From Aplectana chamaeleonis (Eukaryota > Nematoda > Chromadorea > Rhabditida > Cosmocercidae), in NCBI GenBank assembly GCA_029168955.1, contig JAPDOI010000438.1:254501-318500 (forward strand): DNA of 64,000 nucleotides, read 5' to 3'. The notes under the pieces are model-generated. The model searched no databases. It was not told the DNA's origin and was given only the letters and a program-made list of their open reading frames with translations. The translations under genes and the position numbers were made by a program. Within the stretch, counting starts at the first letter, position 1, and the number at the start of each line of letters is the position of its first letter. Of the stretch, positions 34,273-44,546 are shown piece by piece.

Positions 34273-34981
34273 ATACCTCAATCCGCTAGAGCTTCAAGAA
34301 CTTATAAAGCTTAGCTTGTTCGGATGAGTCCCGGCGGAGTAAGCAGCGGAGCGGTCGGTCATGACAAAATATAACATTCATAAGAAGGTTGTGACATGAT
34401 AAGCCTTACTTCGACCGGCTCAAACTGAGGGAACTCAGCTATATGTACGTATTTGACGACAACTTTAATTACAAGTAGAATCTCTATAATCAGCTTATTC
34501 TTTTCGCCCCTTCTACTATTTCGCGCGAATTATTAAGTGACTGGCAATTTCATTTTTCGGTCTGCGGGCCAGGGTAAGGCGTAGCGGTGTGATCGGTCCG
34601 TAAGAGGTGCGGCCCCCTTCCTCCAGCTTTGGAATCGGTGCGGCCCCCCTCCCATCGAGGTGGTGGCTTTAGCCCTCTGTGTGAAACAACTTGAGTGAAG
34701 TCAGTTCCCAACAATGCTTTCAAACGATTTTTTCAGCGAAAACGGACGTTATAGGACAAGTCACACCGGTCTTTGTCGGCTCAAAATGGTCGGATCGACC
34801 TGGGACTCCTCCGACAGCTTTTTTTATGGTCCCCTTTAAAAAAAACGCTACAGCAGCCAGATCTTGAAAATTTATTTTTTTACCTCTCTAAGTCCAGACA
34901 GCGATTTTCCGATTTTTTCAGCGCCCGGGATGACACCTTCATCGTTGACTGCTTGGCTACTGGAAGGACTAACCAATATAC

Positions 34982-36040
34982 TTAGTATCCGAATCACTCC
35001 ATTTCGGATATCCGACCGGATATCCGAGATTCGGATAATCCGATATCCGAAAATTTGAAAACACGCATTATCTGAATCGAACCAATATCCGGGAAATTTA
35101 AAATCGGCATTATCTGAATCGAACCATTATCCGAAGGGTCAAAAATTCGGATAAAATCGGATAAAACGGATAAAAATCGGATAAAAACCGGATAAAACGG
35201 ATAAAATTTGCGTAAAATCGGATAAAATCGGATAAAACGGATAAAAATCGGATAAAAACCGGATAAAATGGATAAAATTTGCGTAAAATCGGATAAAATC
35301 GGATAAAACGGATAAAAATCGGTTCATTTTAGGTTAAATGTAGGAAAGAGTGTGTGTGTGTATGTGTGAATGTGTGTACGTGTGTATTGGTGTACGTGTG
35401 TACGTGTGTATGTGTGTATGTGTGTATATGTGTGTGTATTGGTGTACGTGTGTACGTGTGTATGTGTGTATATTGTATATGTGTGTGTGTATGTGTGTAT
35501 GTGTGTATGTGTGAATGTGTGTGTATGTGTATTGTGTGTATGTGTGTATGTGTGTATGTGTGTATGTGTGTATGTGTGTATGTGTGTATGTGTGTATGTG
35601 TGTACGTGTGTATGTGTGTATGTGTGTATGTGTGTATGTGTGTGTATGTGTGTATGTGTGTATGAGTGTGTATGTGTGTGTGTGTATGTGTGTATGTGTG
35701 TACGTGTATGTGTGTATGTGTGTACGTGTGTATGTGTGTATTTGTGTACGTGTGTATGTGTGTATGTGTGTACGTGTGTGTGTGTGTACATGTGTGTATG
35801 TGTGTATGTATGTGTGTTTGTGTGTTGCCTGAGGTTTGTTCCGATAATATCCGAAATTTATCCGAAATTATCCGACGGATATCCGTATCCGAATCATTGG
35901 AAAAATGGCATTATCTGAATCGATCCAATATCCGAAAATTTGATAAAACGCATTATCTGAATCGAACCAATATCCGGTAAATTTAAAATGGCATTATCCG
36001 AATCGATCCATTATCCGAGGAATTACCTTCGGATAACAAG
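34982..36040. repeat. TATCCGAA satellite complex with inverted ends
   Basis: Units such as CGGATATCCG, CATTATCTGAATCGAACCAA and TATCCGAAAATTTG occur at both ends (34985-35130 and 35840-36025). AGTATCCGAATC at the left and GAATTACCTTCGGATAACAA at the right give an inverted relation. An 82-bp higher-order repeat of CGGATAAAA words (CGGATAAAATTTGCGTAAAA occurs twice) fills 35140-35325. Confidence 0.8.
35348..35828. repeat. TGTGTA(TG) microsatellite
   Basis: About 480 bp of TGTGTATG and TGTGTACG units. Long open frames across it on both strands are a trivial result of the repeat and are not genes. Confidence 0.97.
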
Positions 36041-36405
36041 TATACTAACCAAGCAAAATCGTCGGATAGATCTGGGACCCGCCCGACGGCTTTTTTCAAT
36101 GGTCCTCTTCAAAATTTAGTATTTCGTATCACTATTGTGTAGTACTCGTTGAAAGCTGCTCAAAAATGACATCAAAATGGAAATCAGACTACTCTGAAAC
36201 AAGTTAAAGCTATGCGGCGCTTTGTGCTCCTAAAACAATCTGCTCGGGATAGCAGAAGAGAATCTTTTGCATGATGACGGAGCGGGATTTGAGCCCCCCT
36301 CCTCAAGCCGACGCCCAAGGCTGCCCCCCCCCCTCTAGCCGACGCCCAAGGCTGCCCCCCCCCCTTCTGTGATCGTCACACCGTGCGCCTGAGCCTGCTG
36401 CGGGC

Positions 36406-39400
36406 TATCTCGCGGATAAGTTGGGAGTTTTTGAGGGAAGAATCAGGAAGTCTTAACAACATCCATTCTCCAGAATAAAAGTCTCCCAGAAGAGTCCAGA
36501 CATGAAGAGAGATTGAGAAACGATACGCAATGCGCTAACTAAATATGGTGGAGTGTCATTTATCAAGTAGTGGAGATATTGAGGCGAAGAATGCCGTAAC
36601 CTTGGCAGCGACAAATTTCCAAGTGCACATTTGGGAATTCTGATCTTCCAACGTGCACTTAACTTACTTCAATGTCAAAGGAGTTGCTCATGCCAAGTAT
36701 GGAGACCAAATTATGATGGGAAAGCAATTCAAAAATGTACAAAAAAATTAGAGATATAAAATAACTTGAGACTTTACTATGAATTTCCCAACTAAGGCAA
36801 CGAATACTTTGAGCAAATTCAAAGAGACTTTTGAAAAACTCGGTAGGGTCCGGATTAAAATGGCGTTGATCAACATCAGATCAGTCGCCCAAATCAACTG
36901 AATGGACAACAGCAAGAATTGTCGGCACTTATAAACTTTTCAGACCGAAGAGGTTGGAATTTATTTTTTGCCCAGTTTTCGTCCAGGAGGAGGTGGTATT
37001 AGGGGTGCTGATCCCGAATCCGGCTTACGTTTTCCGATTTTCAAGGGATCACGGTAGGCTACGGTAGCCGCATATGAACAAACCTGCCGTACTCCGCTGT
37101 AATCCTTCAAGAATCGAAAAAATTGATATTGGATTCGTGATAAGCACGGCGAGAAACTCCGCGTTATGAAGTTTCAGCCAAATCTAGCACTTCGTTATAG
37201 GTACCGTTACTCATTGTAATTTTCTGGAACCTGGTACCACAAAAGGCCTCCTGTGAATAGATTGGAACAAAACTTTTTTTCGACCACCCAAGTCCGAAAA
37301 GTGGAATGTGCCTGGTTGTCTATGCAGAGGGACAATTGACAAAGTGTTGACTACTCAATTTCTCGAGGACGCTCAACATTCAAACATGCGTATTGAGGAT
37401 ATCTAATTTTCGACGAACCTTTGGTTGGAGAAACGCAGAAGAATGTCACTCACCTGAAAAGTTCGAAGCGCAAAATAATTACAGAAGTTTGAATTTCTAC
37501 TGCACCAAACTCACACAACTGCGTATTGAGTGCGTATACTCGTGTTCCGAAGTTGCGGCAAGCCCCGATGATGTCGTATAGGACCAAGGGCATCATAGCC
37601 GGCTTATGCGGCCACCTGTATATTTGCACACACGAGTCCCAGCTTTGTTAGGAGCGCACATGGCTCCTGAAGCAAACCCCGCTATCGACTTTTTTTACCT
37701 CCGATTATGGTCCAACTGCACCAAACCAATGACAGTTTGCGGTACAATGGGCTATCAAATTTGAAATTCATTGACTGTGAGATAGCGGTTTTCCTTCTTT
37801 ACAACGCTTCATCCGTTCGGCCGTCGGCCTTCACTGAGGGCGCACAACACGATTCTTAGCTGAGCAACCACTAATCTAACTTTGTCATTTTTCAACCGAT
37901 TTAGCTCAAATTTTGTCTGCAGTTGTCTCCTGGATCATTTCACTCCAGTCCAGGAGCAAAACACCAGAATGTTTGTTTGAAAGGCATTATTAACTACTTT
38001 ATGAAATTCTGAGTAAGCCAAGAAGCGGCTGGAGCGATTGGTGAATTCAAAACCTAATTTCTGAAGGAAATTTTTGAGATTGTTTGTATGCTGAAAATGT
38101 TCAATCAAAAACTAGTTCACCACTTTGAGTTTCACGTTGTACGATCCTCTACCTCATTTATTTATCAAAAGAATTTTTTTTTCCAAAAATTTTCAAGACC
38201 CCTCCAATTTTTTATTTTTACCTGGGAAAAATTAACAACCCCCCCCCATTACCCGTTGGCAAGTTATCCAGTCTTGCTCGACCCTGCAACAGAGGAACTG
38301 TGCGGGGCGAGCCTACCACATCCAAGTTTTGGGGCCGAATGAGGCTGACTGATCGACTCACTTTTAGCTTGTTTTTCCGGCACTACTGTCGCAATGGACC
38401 CAAGAACTATCGATTTTCGGTGAAAAGTCAAAGACCATTTTTATCGTGAACCATTGGCTTTACGAGATTCTGCTCAGACGCGATTGAATACATAGAACAC
38501 TCAAAGGCGAGGACCTAACTGCGATGGGAAATTCGATGGCTGAGGATACAGAATTCGACTTCTTATTTCTTGTTCTTCTATTGAAGAAGTGAGTTGTTCG
38601 AGAGAATTCTTCAAGAGCATGTGTCGAACATAAGTGGAGACTGAGATATGCTACAGGAGTCACGTCAAATCACAAAACGCCAATATGGACAACTTCTGAT
38701 GGAAACGTATGCCATTTTTTGAGCTCTGAAGAGCACCTGGGGAAGCTTGGGAACTGTATCCTATAATGGGGAGGTAAAGGACGCTGCCTTTCGCACAGAG
38801 ATTGCGTTGCGAAACGTTCGCTGGTTTTTTCAGAGGGGTCGGAACCTCTGGGTACGCGACATTCTGACGTGGGTGCCAACATTTTTCTACCACCGAAACA
38901 GCTTAGATATCTCAAAATTAGAGTGAATATAAACTCCGACTTCGTATCCTTACTTCTCACCCTTTTTAGAATTCTTTGAGGCAGCCCAAGTTCTTTTTTT
39001 ATTGATAAGGCTTATGATTTAATAAAAATAGTTAGAGATGGGGTGATTGATTGGGCTCCAACTGGGTGGTTATAAGGCTAATATTGTGTGATTGACGAGA
39101 TGATGTGAGAAGAGGATTGACCTCGTCGCTTTCAAAATCGACATTGAAACGAGCATAAAGAGCAAACACACGGGCGCGATCGTATAATGGAGGAGCGAAT
39201 GTTCTAGAGGACGACGATCGCAGCAAATGGAATTGAAAGCGATAAGCGAAAGTCATAGAAGAGAAGAGATCCGACGGGGATGAGTCGGGTCACTCAGTGC
39301 GGTCTGTAAGAGGATGAGCAGAACGAGCTAAGGGCCAGAAATTGCAGAAGGGCTCCATGCGTGATTCAAAGGAGAGAGTTGAAGCATCAGCCGCGGTGGA

Positions 39401-39716
39401 AACGAAAGGTTGGCCAAGAGGGTGGCCCAATCGGGGTCACTGTATCGAGCGATCGCCCGTCCAGGCGACTGCCGCCTGGTCCATCACGCTCCCTGACATT
39501 CATCGAAGAGAAGCCAGTCATCACGGTCACTTACTGCGCTGTAAATTGCCCCCGCTCTTTTTTCAAAGGTTAGATGAAAAACGGACGAACCCCCTATTGT
39601 CCAGCCGAACTCTCATAAAACGCTTCTCTCCGATCAATAATTGAATCGAGGGGAGAACGTTTCCCGAGTTGAACGACGAAGTGGAATCTCATTGAACCAC
39701 GTATGTATGTAGCATG
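36406..39716. other. Gene-free stretch
   Basis: About 3.3 kb without a supported gene or element. A decayed TTAA-class end (TTTATCGTGAACCATTGGC) lies near 38440-38462. A dispersed repeat shared with 7110-7230 and 60480-60640 lies near 37440-37520. A GGGGTGCTGATCCCGAATCC repeat lies near 37000. C-homopolymers occur near 38240. Confidence 0.4.
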
Positions 39717-39718
39717 TA

Positions 39719-40188
39719 CAATACCGCCGCTATCCAAGGGAAAAAATGGGCAGTGGGCAACTAAAGCGTCTTTCGACCACAACTCGCCTCAAAGTGCTCC
39801 TTTTTCGATTTCGAAAGGACCAAAATGTCCACCGTGCCACAATCAATCTAACTGTATGAGATGAAATCGGAAATTTTCCATGAAAACGCTTTTTTAAGAT
39901 GCAGTTAGTTATGAATTTGATAATGTTATCACAAGATAACGAGCCCATTCGATCAAAAACAACCGTACGCGATCTCTAGCATGGTCAAAATGAAAATGTA
40001 TTTCGCCTTAAAAATAATGTTGCTCCCGAATTTCGCAAAATATTTTTGCATGATTGACTAGATCACGACATGCTGTACATTTCGGCGTTTTCGAAATTGA
40101 AAACGGAGCACTTTGAGGCGAGTTGTGGCCGAAAGACGCTTTAGTTGCCTACGTTGCCCATTTTTTCCTATGGATAGCGGCGGTATTG
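39719..40188. mobile_element. TA-class MITE with CAATACCGCC termini, intact
   Basis: Inverted termini CAATACCGCCGCTATCCAAG and ATGGATAGCGGCGGTATTG, with TA at the left (39717-39718) and TG at the right. The interior matches 19575-20509 except that the TTAA element there is absent, so this copy is the empty-site reference. A 470-bp non-coding unit. Confidence 0.85.
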
Positions 40189-40192
40189 TGGT

Positions 40193-40237
40193 TCCGGAGG
40201 TTTGTGTTCAACTCCACTTTGAACACAAACCTCCGGA
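40193..40237. repeat. Perfect 19-bp-arm hairpin
   Basis: TCCGGAGGTTTGTGTTCAA is followed by a 7-base spacer CTCCACT and then the exact reverse complement TTGAACACAAACCTCCGGA. It lies immediately right of the CAATACC MITE. Its role is unknown. Confidence 0.85.
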
Positions 40238-40633
40238 GCGCGTTTGAAATGGAGTCCTTCAAAAAGGAAAGTATTCCAACCGAAAGGGAAGCTTAAAATT
40301 TCTTCGACACAAGGAGAGAATGATAAAAACGCAAAACATGACCATAGACCCTGAGTTAACTACGTGTCTCCTAATTCGGAGTGAGATTTACTTACTTCGG
40401 TAGCGTGCGTGTACGCGCGCAGGCTGCGTCTCCTTCTCCACACGCTTTCTCGCTGTCTCTCCCCTCGCTCCTCACACAGACCTTAAATTTGGCTTCGGAA
40501 TAGAGGATATGCTGCTTCTCCTTCTCCCCCACGCTCCCCTTCTGTCTCTTTCTTAGCTCCACATACGCAAATGAAGGAGTAAAGTAAATTTTGTTCTGAA
40601 ACAGAGGGTATATGAAAAGGTATTGTCAACATA

Positions 40634-42234
40634 CAGTGCGTCGCATAAGTATACGAACACCCTGAAAATTGATGGTTGGACCGTTCGAACGACGTTTCAA
40701 GCATCGGCACCGGTTTCTATGTTTTCCGCTATACAGAAAACGGTAGGTCACATTGTAGGAAGGCAAACCGTACACTTTTTCCTTTTTTACATACAGAAAT
40801 TCTTTTTTTAGCCGTCGCATAAGTATACGAACACTTGGGAAATTCATAAATTTATTGAATAATTCCAAACAATACATATGGAAAAAGTCTTCAGTATGAT
40901 GTTACACCACCGTTACGCGAAATAAGTTCAAACAGTCTATCTGTCACGCTATCACTAAGGTTCTGGAGGGTCCTTTGGTCAAATTCGTTCCATGCGTCCA
41001 CGATGGCCTCCTTGAGTGACTCCACAGTTCCGTATTGCCTCCCGTCCTTGTAGATCTTGCGAACAATGATTCCCCAAAGATTCTCGATAGGATTCAGATC
41101 CGGGCTGATCGCTGGCCAAGGCAGAGTATCGACGTTGTTGCACCGGAGCCACTCCAGAGTAGATCGGCTGACGTTTATAGTGGCATTATCTTGGACATAA
41201 CGGAAGCCCTGACGTCTCCGACGACGGAAATACGGAAGAAGATGCGAAGCCAACACTTCCTGGTACTCAAGTGAATCCATACGATTCGATACGAATGCGA
41301 TTCCGACCTTCCCAGTCGCTGTGAAGGCTGCCCAAACCATCACGTTTCCTCCGCCAAAGTTCCTGCAGCTGAAGAAAGCCGGCTCCTCCTGAAGATTCCG
41401 CCAGTAGTGCCTCGAACCATCCGGACCATCCAAATTAAACTTTTTTGGTCCGAGAAGACAACCTGAAGCAACGGGTTCAAAAATTTTCCATGAAATTGGA
41501 TAGCACGCGATTCAGCTCACATTCCTCCAATTTGTAACCTAGTTTGAACGGGCGAACTGGAGCCTGGCCGACTTGTGGCGTTCTTCCAAGCGCGGAGCCT
41601 TTTCCATTACGGCTCTTTCGATGTTTTCGTTGCGATGGATCGCACGGAGGATGGTATCCTTTGACACATTCAGCGAGAGTTCGGAGCGGACTGTCGCGCT
41701 AGACACCATTGTGTTGGAGACTCTTCTGGCGATGCGTCGTTCGTCGTGTCCAGTGAGCTTCCGAGGCCTCCCACAGCGAACACGCATTCCGTAGGAGTCC
41801 GGATTCCGTAGAAACGAAGAGATTCAGCTTGGTGAACGTCCAATTTGCCGAGAGATTTGTCGGACTCCATGACCGGCGGCGTAGAGAGCCCGGGCCTGGG
41901 CCTGTTCTTCGGAAGAGAGATGTGAACCGCGTGGCATGATGATTATTTACGCATACAACTACATTCTTTACTATCCCGCTTGAAACAGGATTTTTTCGTA
42001 TGTCTCTTGTACAAAAATTTCGTTTCTCTGAAGTGTTCGTATACTTATGCGACGGCTAAAAGATGAATTTCTGTTTGTAAAAAAAGGAAAAAGTGTACGA
42101 TTTGCCTTCCTAAAATGTGACCTACCGTTTTCGGCATAGCGAAAAACATAGAGACCGGTGCCGATGCTTGAAGCTTCGTTCGAATTGCGCAACTATGAAA
42201 TTTTAGGGCGTTCGTATACTTATGCGACGCACTG
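40634..42234 (-). mobile_element. Tc1-like transposon with IR/DR ends
   Basis: A 1601-bp element flanked by TA (40632-40633, 42235-42236). The inverted repeats are about 200 bp. The motif GTCGCATAAGTATACGAACA appears twice per end: outer at 40639-40660 and inner at 40812-40834 on the left, mirrored at 42032-42056 and 42210-42231 on the right. This inverted-repeat/direct-repeat layout is known from Sleeping Beauty-type Tc1 elements, where each direct repeat is a transposase binding site. The broken transposase lies between. Confidence 0.95.
40891..41937 (-). pseudogene. Tc1-family transposase, disrupted (DD34E)
   Basis: Cut-and-paste transposase of the Tc1 family, acting on the flanking inverted repeats. 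The start ATG is at 41937 (MPRGSHLSSEEQ), opening a first helix-turn-helix. TGA at 41826-41824 interrupts it. The frame resumes into the GRPRKLTG hook and second helix-turn-helix (41787-41539), ends at TAG 41541-41539, and meets another TGA at 41514-41512. The first catalytic Asp lies in VVFSDQ near 41450, separated by a frameshift in the T6 run at 41441-41446 from KFNLDGPDG and the rest of the catalytic domain (41433-40891). There YVQDNA holds the second Asp and SPDLNPIEN the Glu, with 34 residues between. The element cannot mobilise itself from this gene; the DDE half is remarkably intact. Confidence 0.93.
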
Positions 42235-42403
42235 TAGCTGACGGGATCTGGCAAACTTCCAGCTGGTTGGTCCTGCAACAACGAGAGCACAGCGCAGCGT
42301 TCTCTATCAATCATTTTTCCAATCATTTCGGATAACCAAAACGGGTTTCAGAAGAAAAAATCAAATGAGACGGCTATTTTGCTGTTTCTTAGTGAACGAA
42401 CTA

Positions 42404-42575
42404 CGGTTCATCCACGCCATCGCGTTCAGTCCGCAAAGTGCACGCTGATTGCGAAAGCGTACTGCGGCGCGGCTTCGAGGATCCTCAGACAGGGATGTCG
42501 GATCACCCGAGAGATTTTTTCTTTTTTCGCCACGGCGATTTTTCCCGCACTGAACGCGATTGCGTGGACTAACTG
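42404..42575. mobile_element. TA-flanked MITE related to 13563-13813
   Basis: CGGTTCATCCACGCCATCGC at the left faces GCGATTGCGTGGACTAACTG at the right, with TA on both sides (42402-42403, 42576-42577). The left arm holds GTTCAGTCCGCAAAGTGCAC and GATCCTCAGACAGGGATGT as in the 13.6-kb palindrome; most of the right arm is deleted. Confidence 0.75.
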
Positions 42576-42589
42576 TACATACGCACATA

Positions 42590-42728
42590 AAGTGTGTCCG
42601 AATGAGAATGGCGGCCCATGCGGCCGGCGTACTTGGCAGGCGGCCGTCGCGTTCGCCGTTCTCGGACGAGCGTGCGAAACGTCCCCCACACGCCGGCCGC
42701 ATGGGCCCTGTCTCATTCGGACACACTT
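42590..42728. mobile_element. Short GC-rich palindromic MITE
   Basis: AAGTGTGTCCGAATGAGA and GGCCCATGCGGCCGGCGT at the left pair with ACGCCGGCCGCATGGGCC and TCTCATTCGGACACACTT at the right. TA sits on both sides (42588-42589, 42729-42730). The centre holds CGTTCTCGGACGAGCGTGCG. Confidence 0.8.
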
Positions 42729-42734
42729 TATATA

Positions 42735-43232
42735 CAGGGTGGCAAATAAGTTTATGCCGCGATTTTGCGTAACGCGTTTTGAGTAGCTCCGACAGGTCAT
42801 GATCTACCCATCGATGAAGGTGCGCCTCAAATCATCATTCTTCCATTACGCCCATAGGGATCGGTTGGTAATTCGTTAAGTTATAAGGGATCAATCAATG
42901 AGAATCGCGAAAAATCGCTTTGTATAAGATTAGAAAGCCGAGCAAGAGTGCGCAAAAGGACTACACGCGTCCACTCGAACGGTCAATCGTCCAGCGGCTC
43001 AGGGAATTCGGTAGAGATGTAAGTCGTCCGCTGAGAGGTAGGCCGATGTCCAGAGCATCAGACAGGAGCAAGAATGCAAGAAGAGTTGAGTTAGCCGGAG
43101 CCGTGAGAAATTTTTTTAGACATCTAGAAAATTTGGGAGGCTTTTCAGAAATCTGTCAAAGAATCGCTCGATTCTATATACCTAATGGCTTACGAAGTTG
43201 CAGAGGTTCAATGGTGGAGGTCAGCAGGTTCG
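42735..43232 (+). mobile_element. Tc1-like left end with transposase N-terminal remnant
   Basis: TA (42733-42734) is followed by CAGGGTGGCAAATAAGTTTA, a Tc1/mariner-style terminus. Downstream a plus-strand frame from 42920 encodes YTRPLERSIVQRLREFGRD then RGRPMSRASDRSKNARRVEL, resembling a Tc1 helix-turn-helix plus the GRP linker. No catalytic domain or right terminus is present; LINE sequence begins near 43235. Confidence 0.45.
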
Positions 43233-43234
43233 TA

Positions 43235-44224
43235 ATGGCAAAGTAGATTTTGAGCTTAGTCGTTGTATGTAGGTCGCCACCAACGAGTCTTGTTCACTGA
43301 AAAGAAGATTTTCTCCATTAGCAATTCCAGATTGTGTCCAGACTTCACTGAGATTGCAGGTGCATTGGAGAAAATTCTTGATTGGTCGTATGAATGGAAA
43401 TTGCCCTTGGCTCCGGAAAAAACAGTTTTCATGAGATTAGGAGTATCTGGATTGCCATGCACTTACAATTTTGGTGGTCATGTGCTGAATTTCGTATCCT
43501 CTGTTGAGGACCTGGGTTTTCACTATAGCAGCAAACTGGACTTCTCAGATCACCTGAAATTTCTGTACAGCAAAGCTTCCTCCAGAGCTTTCCTCATTTT
43601 TAAAGCCTTATCTGTCAGAGATGATAGTGTTGTGTTAAGAGCTTACAAAACATAAGTCAGGCCCATTCTAGAAAGTGGGACATTGGTTTTCTCACCACAG
43701 AAGCGCAAAGATGTTCTACTATTGGAAAAAAGTTCAAAACAACATTACGCGAAGAATATATATCAGAGCTAATATAGGGCCTTATAACAGCATACCCATT
43801 GCAGAAGGCAGGAATAGAGAGCTTGAACTTCATTCCTTATACTCTCGCCGACGACTCTATGTTGCATGCGTAGTCTTCAAAATTCTATCAGGGCTCATGA
43901 AAACTAACGTCTCAAAATTTTTTAGGCTAGTTCGCTCCATAACTAGGGGAAGCACTCAGAAAATCTCGTATTCAGCTCCCAAAAGCAATACGAGAGCCTT
44001 TTCGTTCACATGTAGAGCTGGATCCACCTGTGTTTCGTTGAATCTTAGCGTCACTCCACTGCCCATTCCTCGTGCTGTGTTGAATTTCAAACGCCTTGCA
44101 GGGAAGAAGCTGTTGAGTTACTAGAACTGTGATGCCAATACTCGCTTTCCATGCCTTCTACTCATGTTCTAATCATCCCTATTTGTCTATTACGTGTGCC
44201 TTAAGCAGCATATTCAATAAATAA
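43235..44224 (+). pseudogene. CR1-like LINE 3-prime fragment: endonuclease stub plus reverse transcriptase C-terminus
   Basis: Non-LTR retrotransposon remnant. Near 43240 a short endonuclease-type stretch VVVCRSPPTSL is followed after a deletion by the region just C-terminal to the reverse-transcriptase active site (EKKIFSISNS..., ILDWSYEWKLPLAPEKT, about 43290-43445). It continues with VEDLGFHYSS and then VRPILESGTLVFSP and LEKVQNNITRR of the C-terminal domain, ending at TAG after KKLLSY (44124). In-frame TAA at 43653 replaces an expected Tyr codon, and the A6 run at 43726-43731 shifts the frame. A short 3-prime UTR ends in AATAAATAAATAAAAAAA, as in CR1-like tails. Dead copy. Confidence 0.8.
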
Positions 44225-44546
44225 ATAAAAAAAGGCTGATGCCAAGTACTACCAAGAAACCATTCTGTGGAGTTTTAGATCAGTAGGCGAATGAACAGTT
44301 CGGAATTAGCGAATGATAGTTGAAGCAGAACGAGGCACCTGTGCATCCAGATCGTTCCACAATCGCTCTCTGCTGTCTGCTTTTTCCCATTTACTGGGGT
44401 GTTGGGAGATATCTGAAATTATATATTGGAGATATATATTGAAGAAATTATATATTAGACATATTGGATATACTGGAATCGGTTGAGAACTCTATGTGCC
44501 GATATTCTTTGCAAAAATTACAGATTCAGCTTTACGGTGGTATATA

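Larger units (their letters stand above)
34570..36397. mobile_element. 1.8-kb hAT-like element filled with satellites
   Basis: The left terminus CAGGGTAAGGCGTAGCGGTG continues GTGATCGG. The right end has GTGATCGTCACACCGTGCGC then CTGAGCCTG. A perfect 8-bp duplication CTGCGGGC flanks it (34562-34569, 36398-36405). The left end matches the family 2 terminus at 30977 read inward. Inside are GGTGCGGCCCCCC-type runs near both ends, two roughly 60-bp direct repeats (34775-34835, 36050-36110; GTCGGAT..A..TGGGAC), TATCCGAA satellites and a long TGTGTA microsatellite. No transposase. Confidence 0.82.

Noticed and set aside
35324..35980. Long open frames rich in Cys-Val-Tyr or Thr-His on both strands
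   Set aside because: They are translations of the TGTGTA microsatellite; any long run of this repeat is open in several frames.
41035..41274. Plus-strand open frames within the Tc1 element
   Set aside because: They are antisense shadows of the transposase; the minus strand carries the conserved catalytic motifs.
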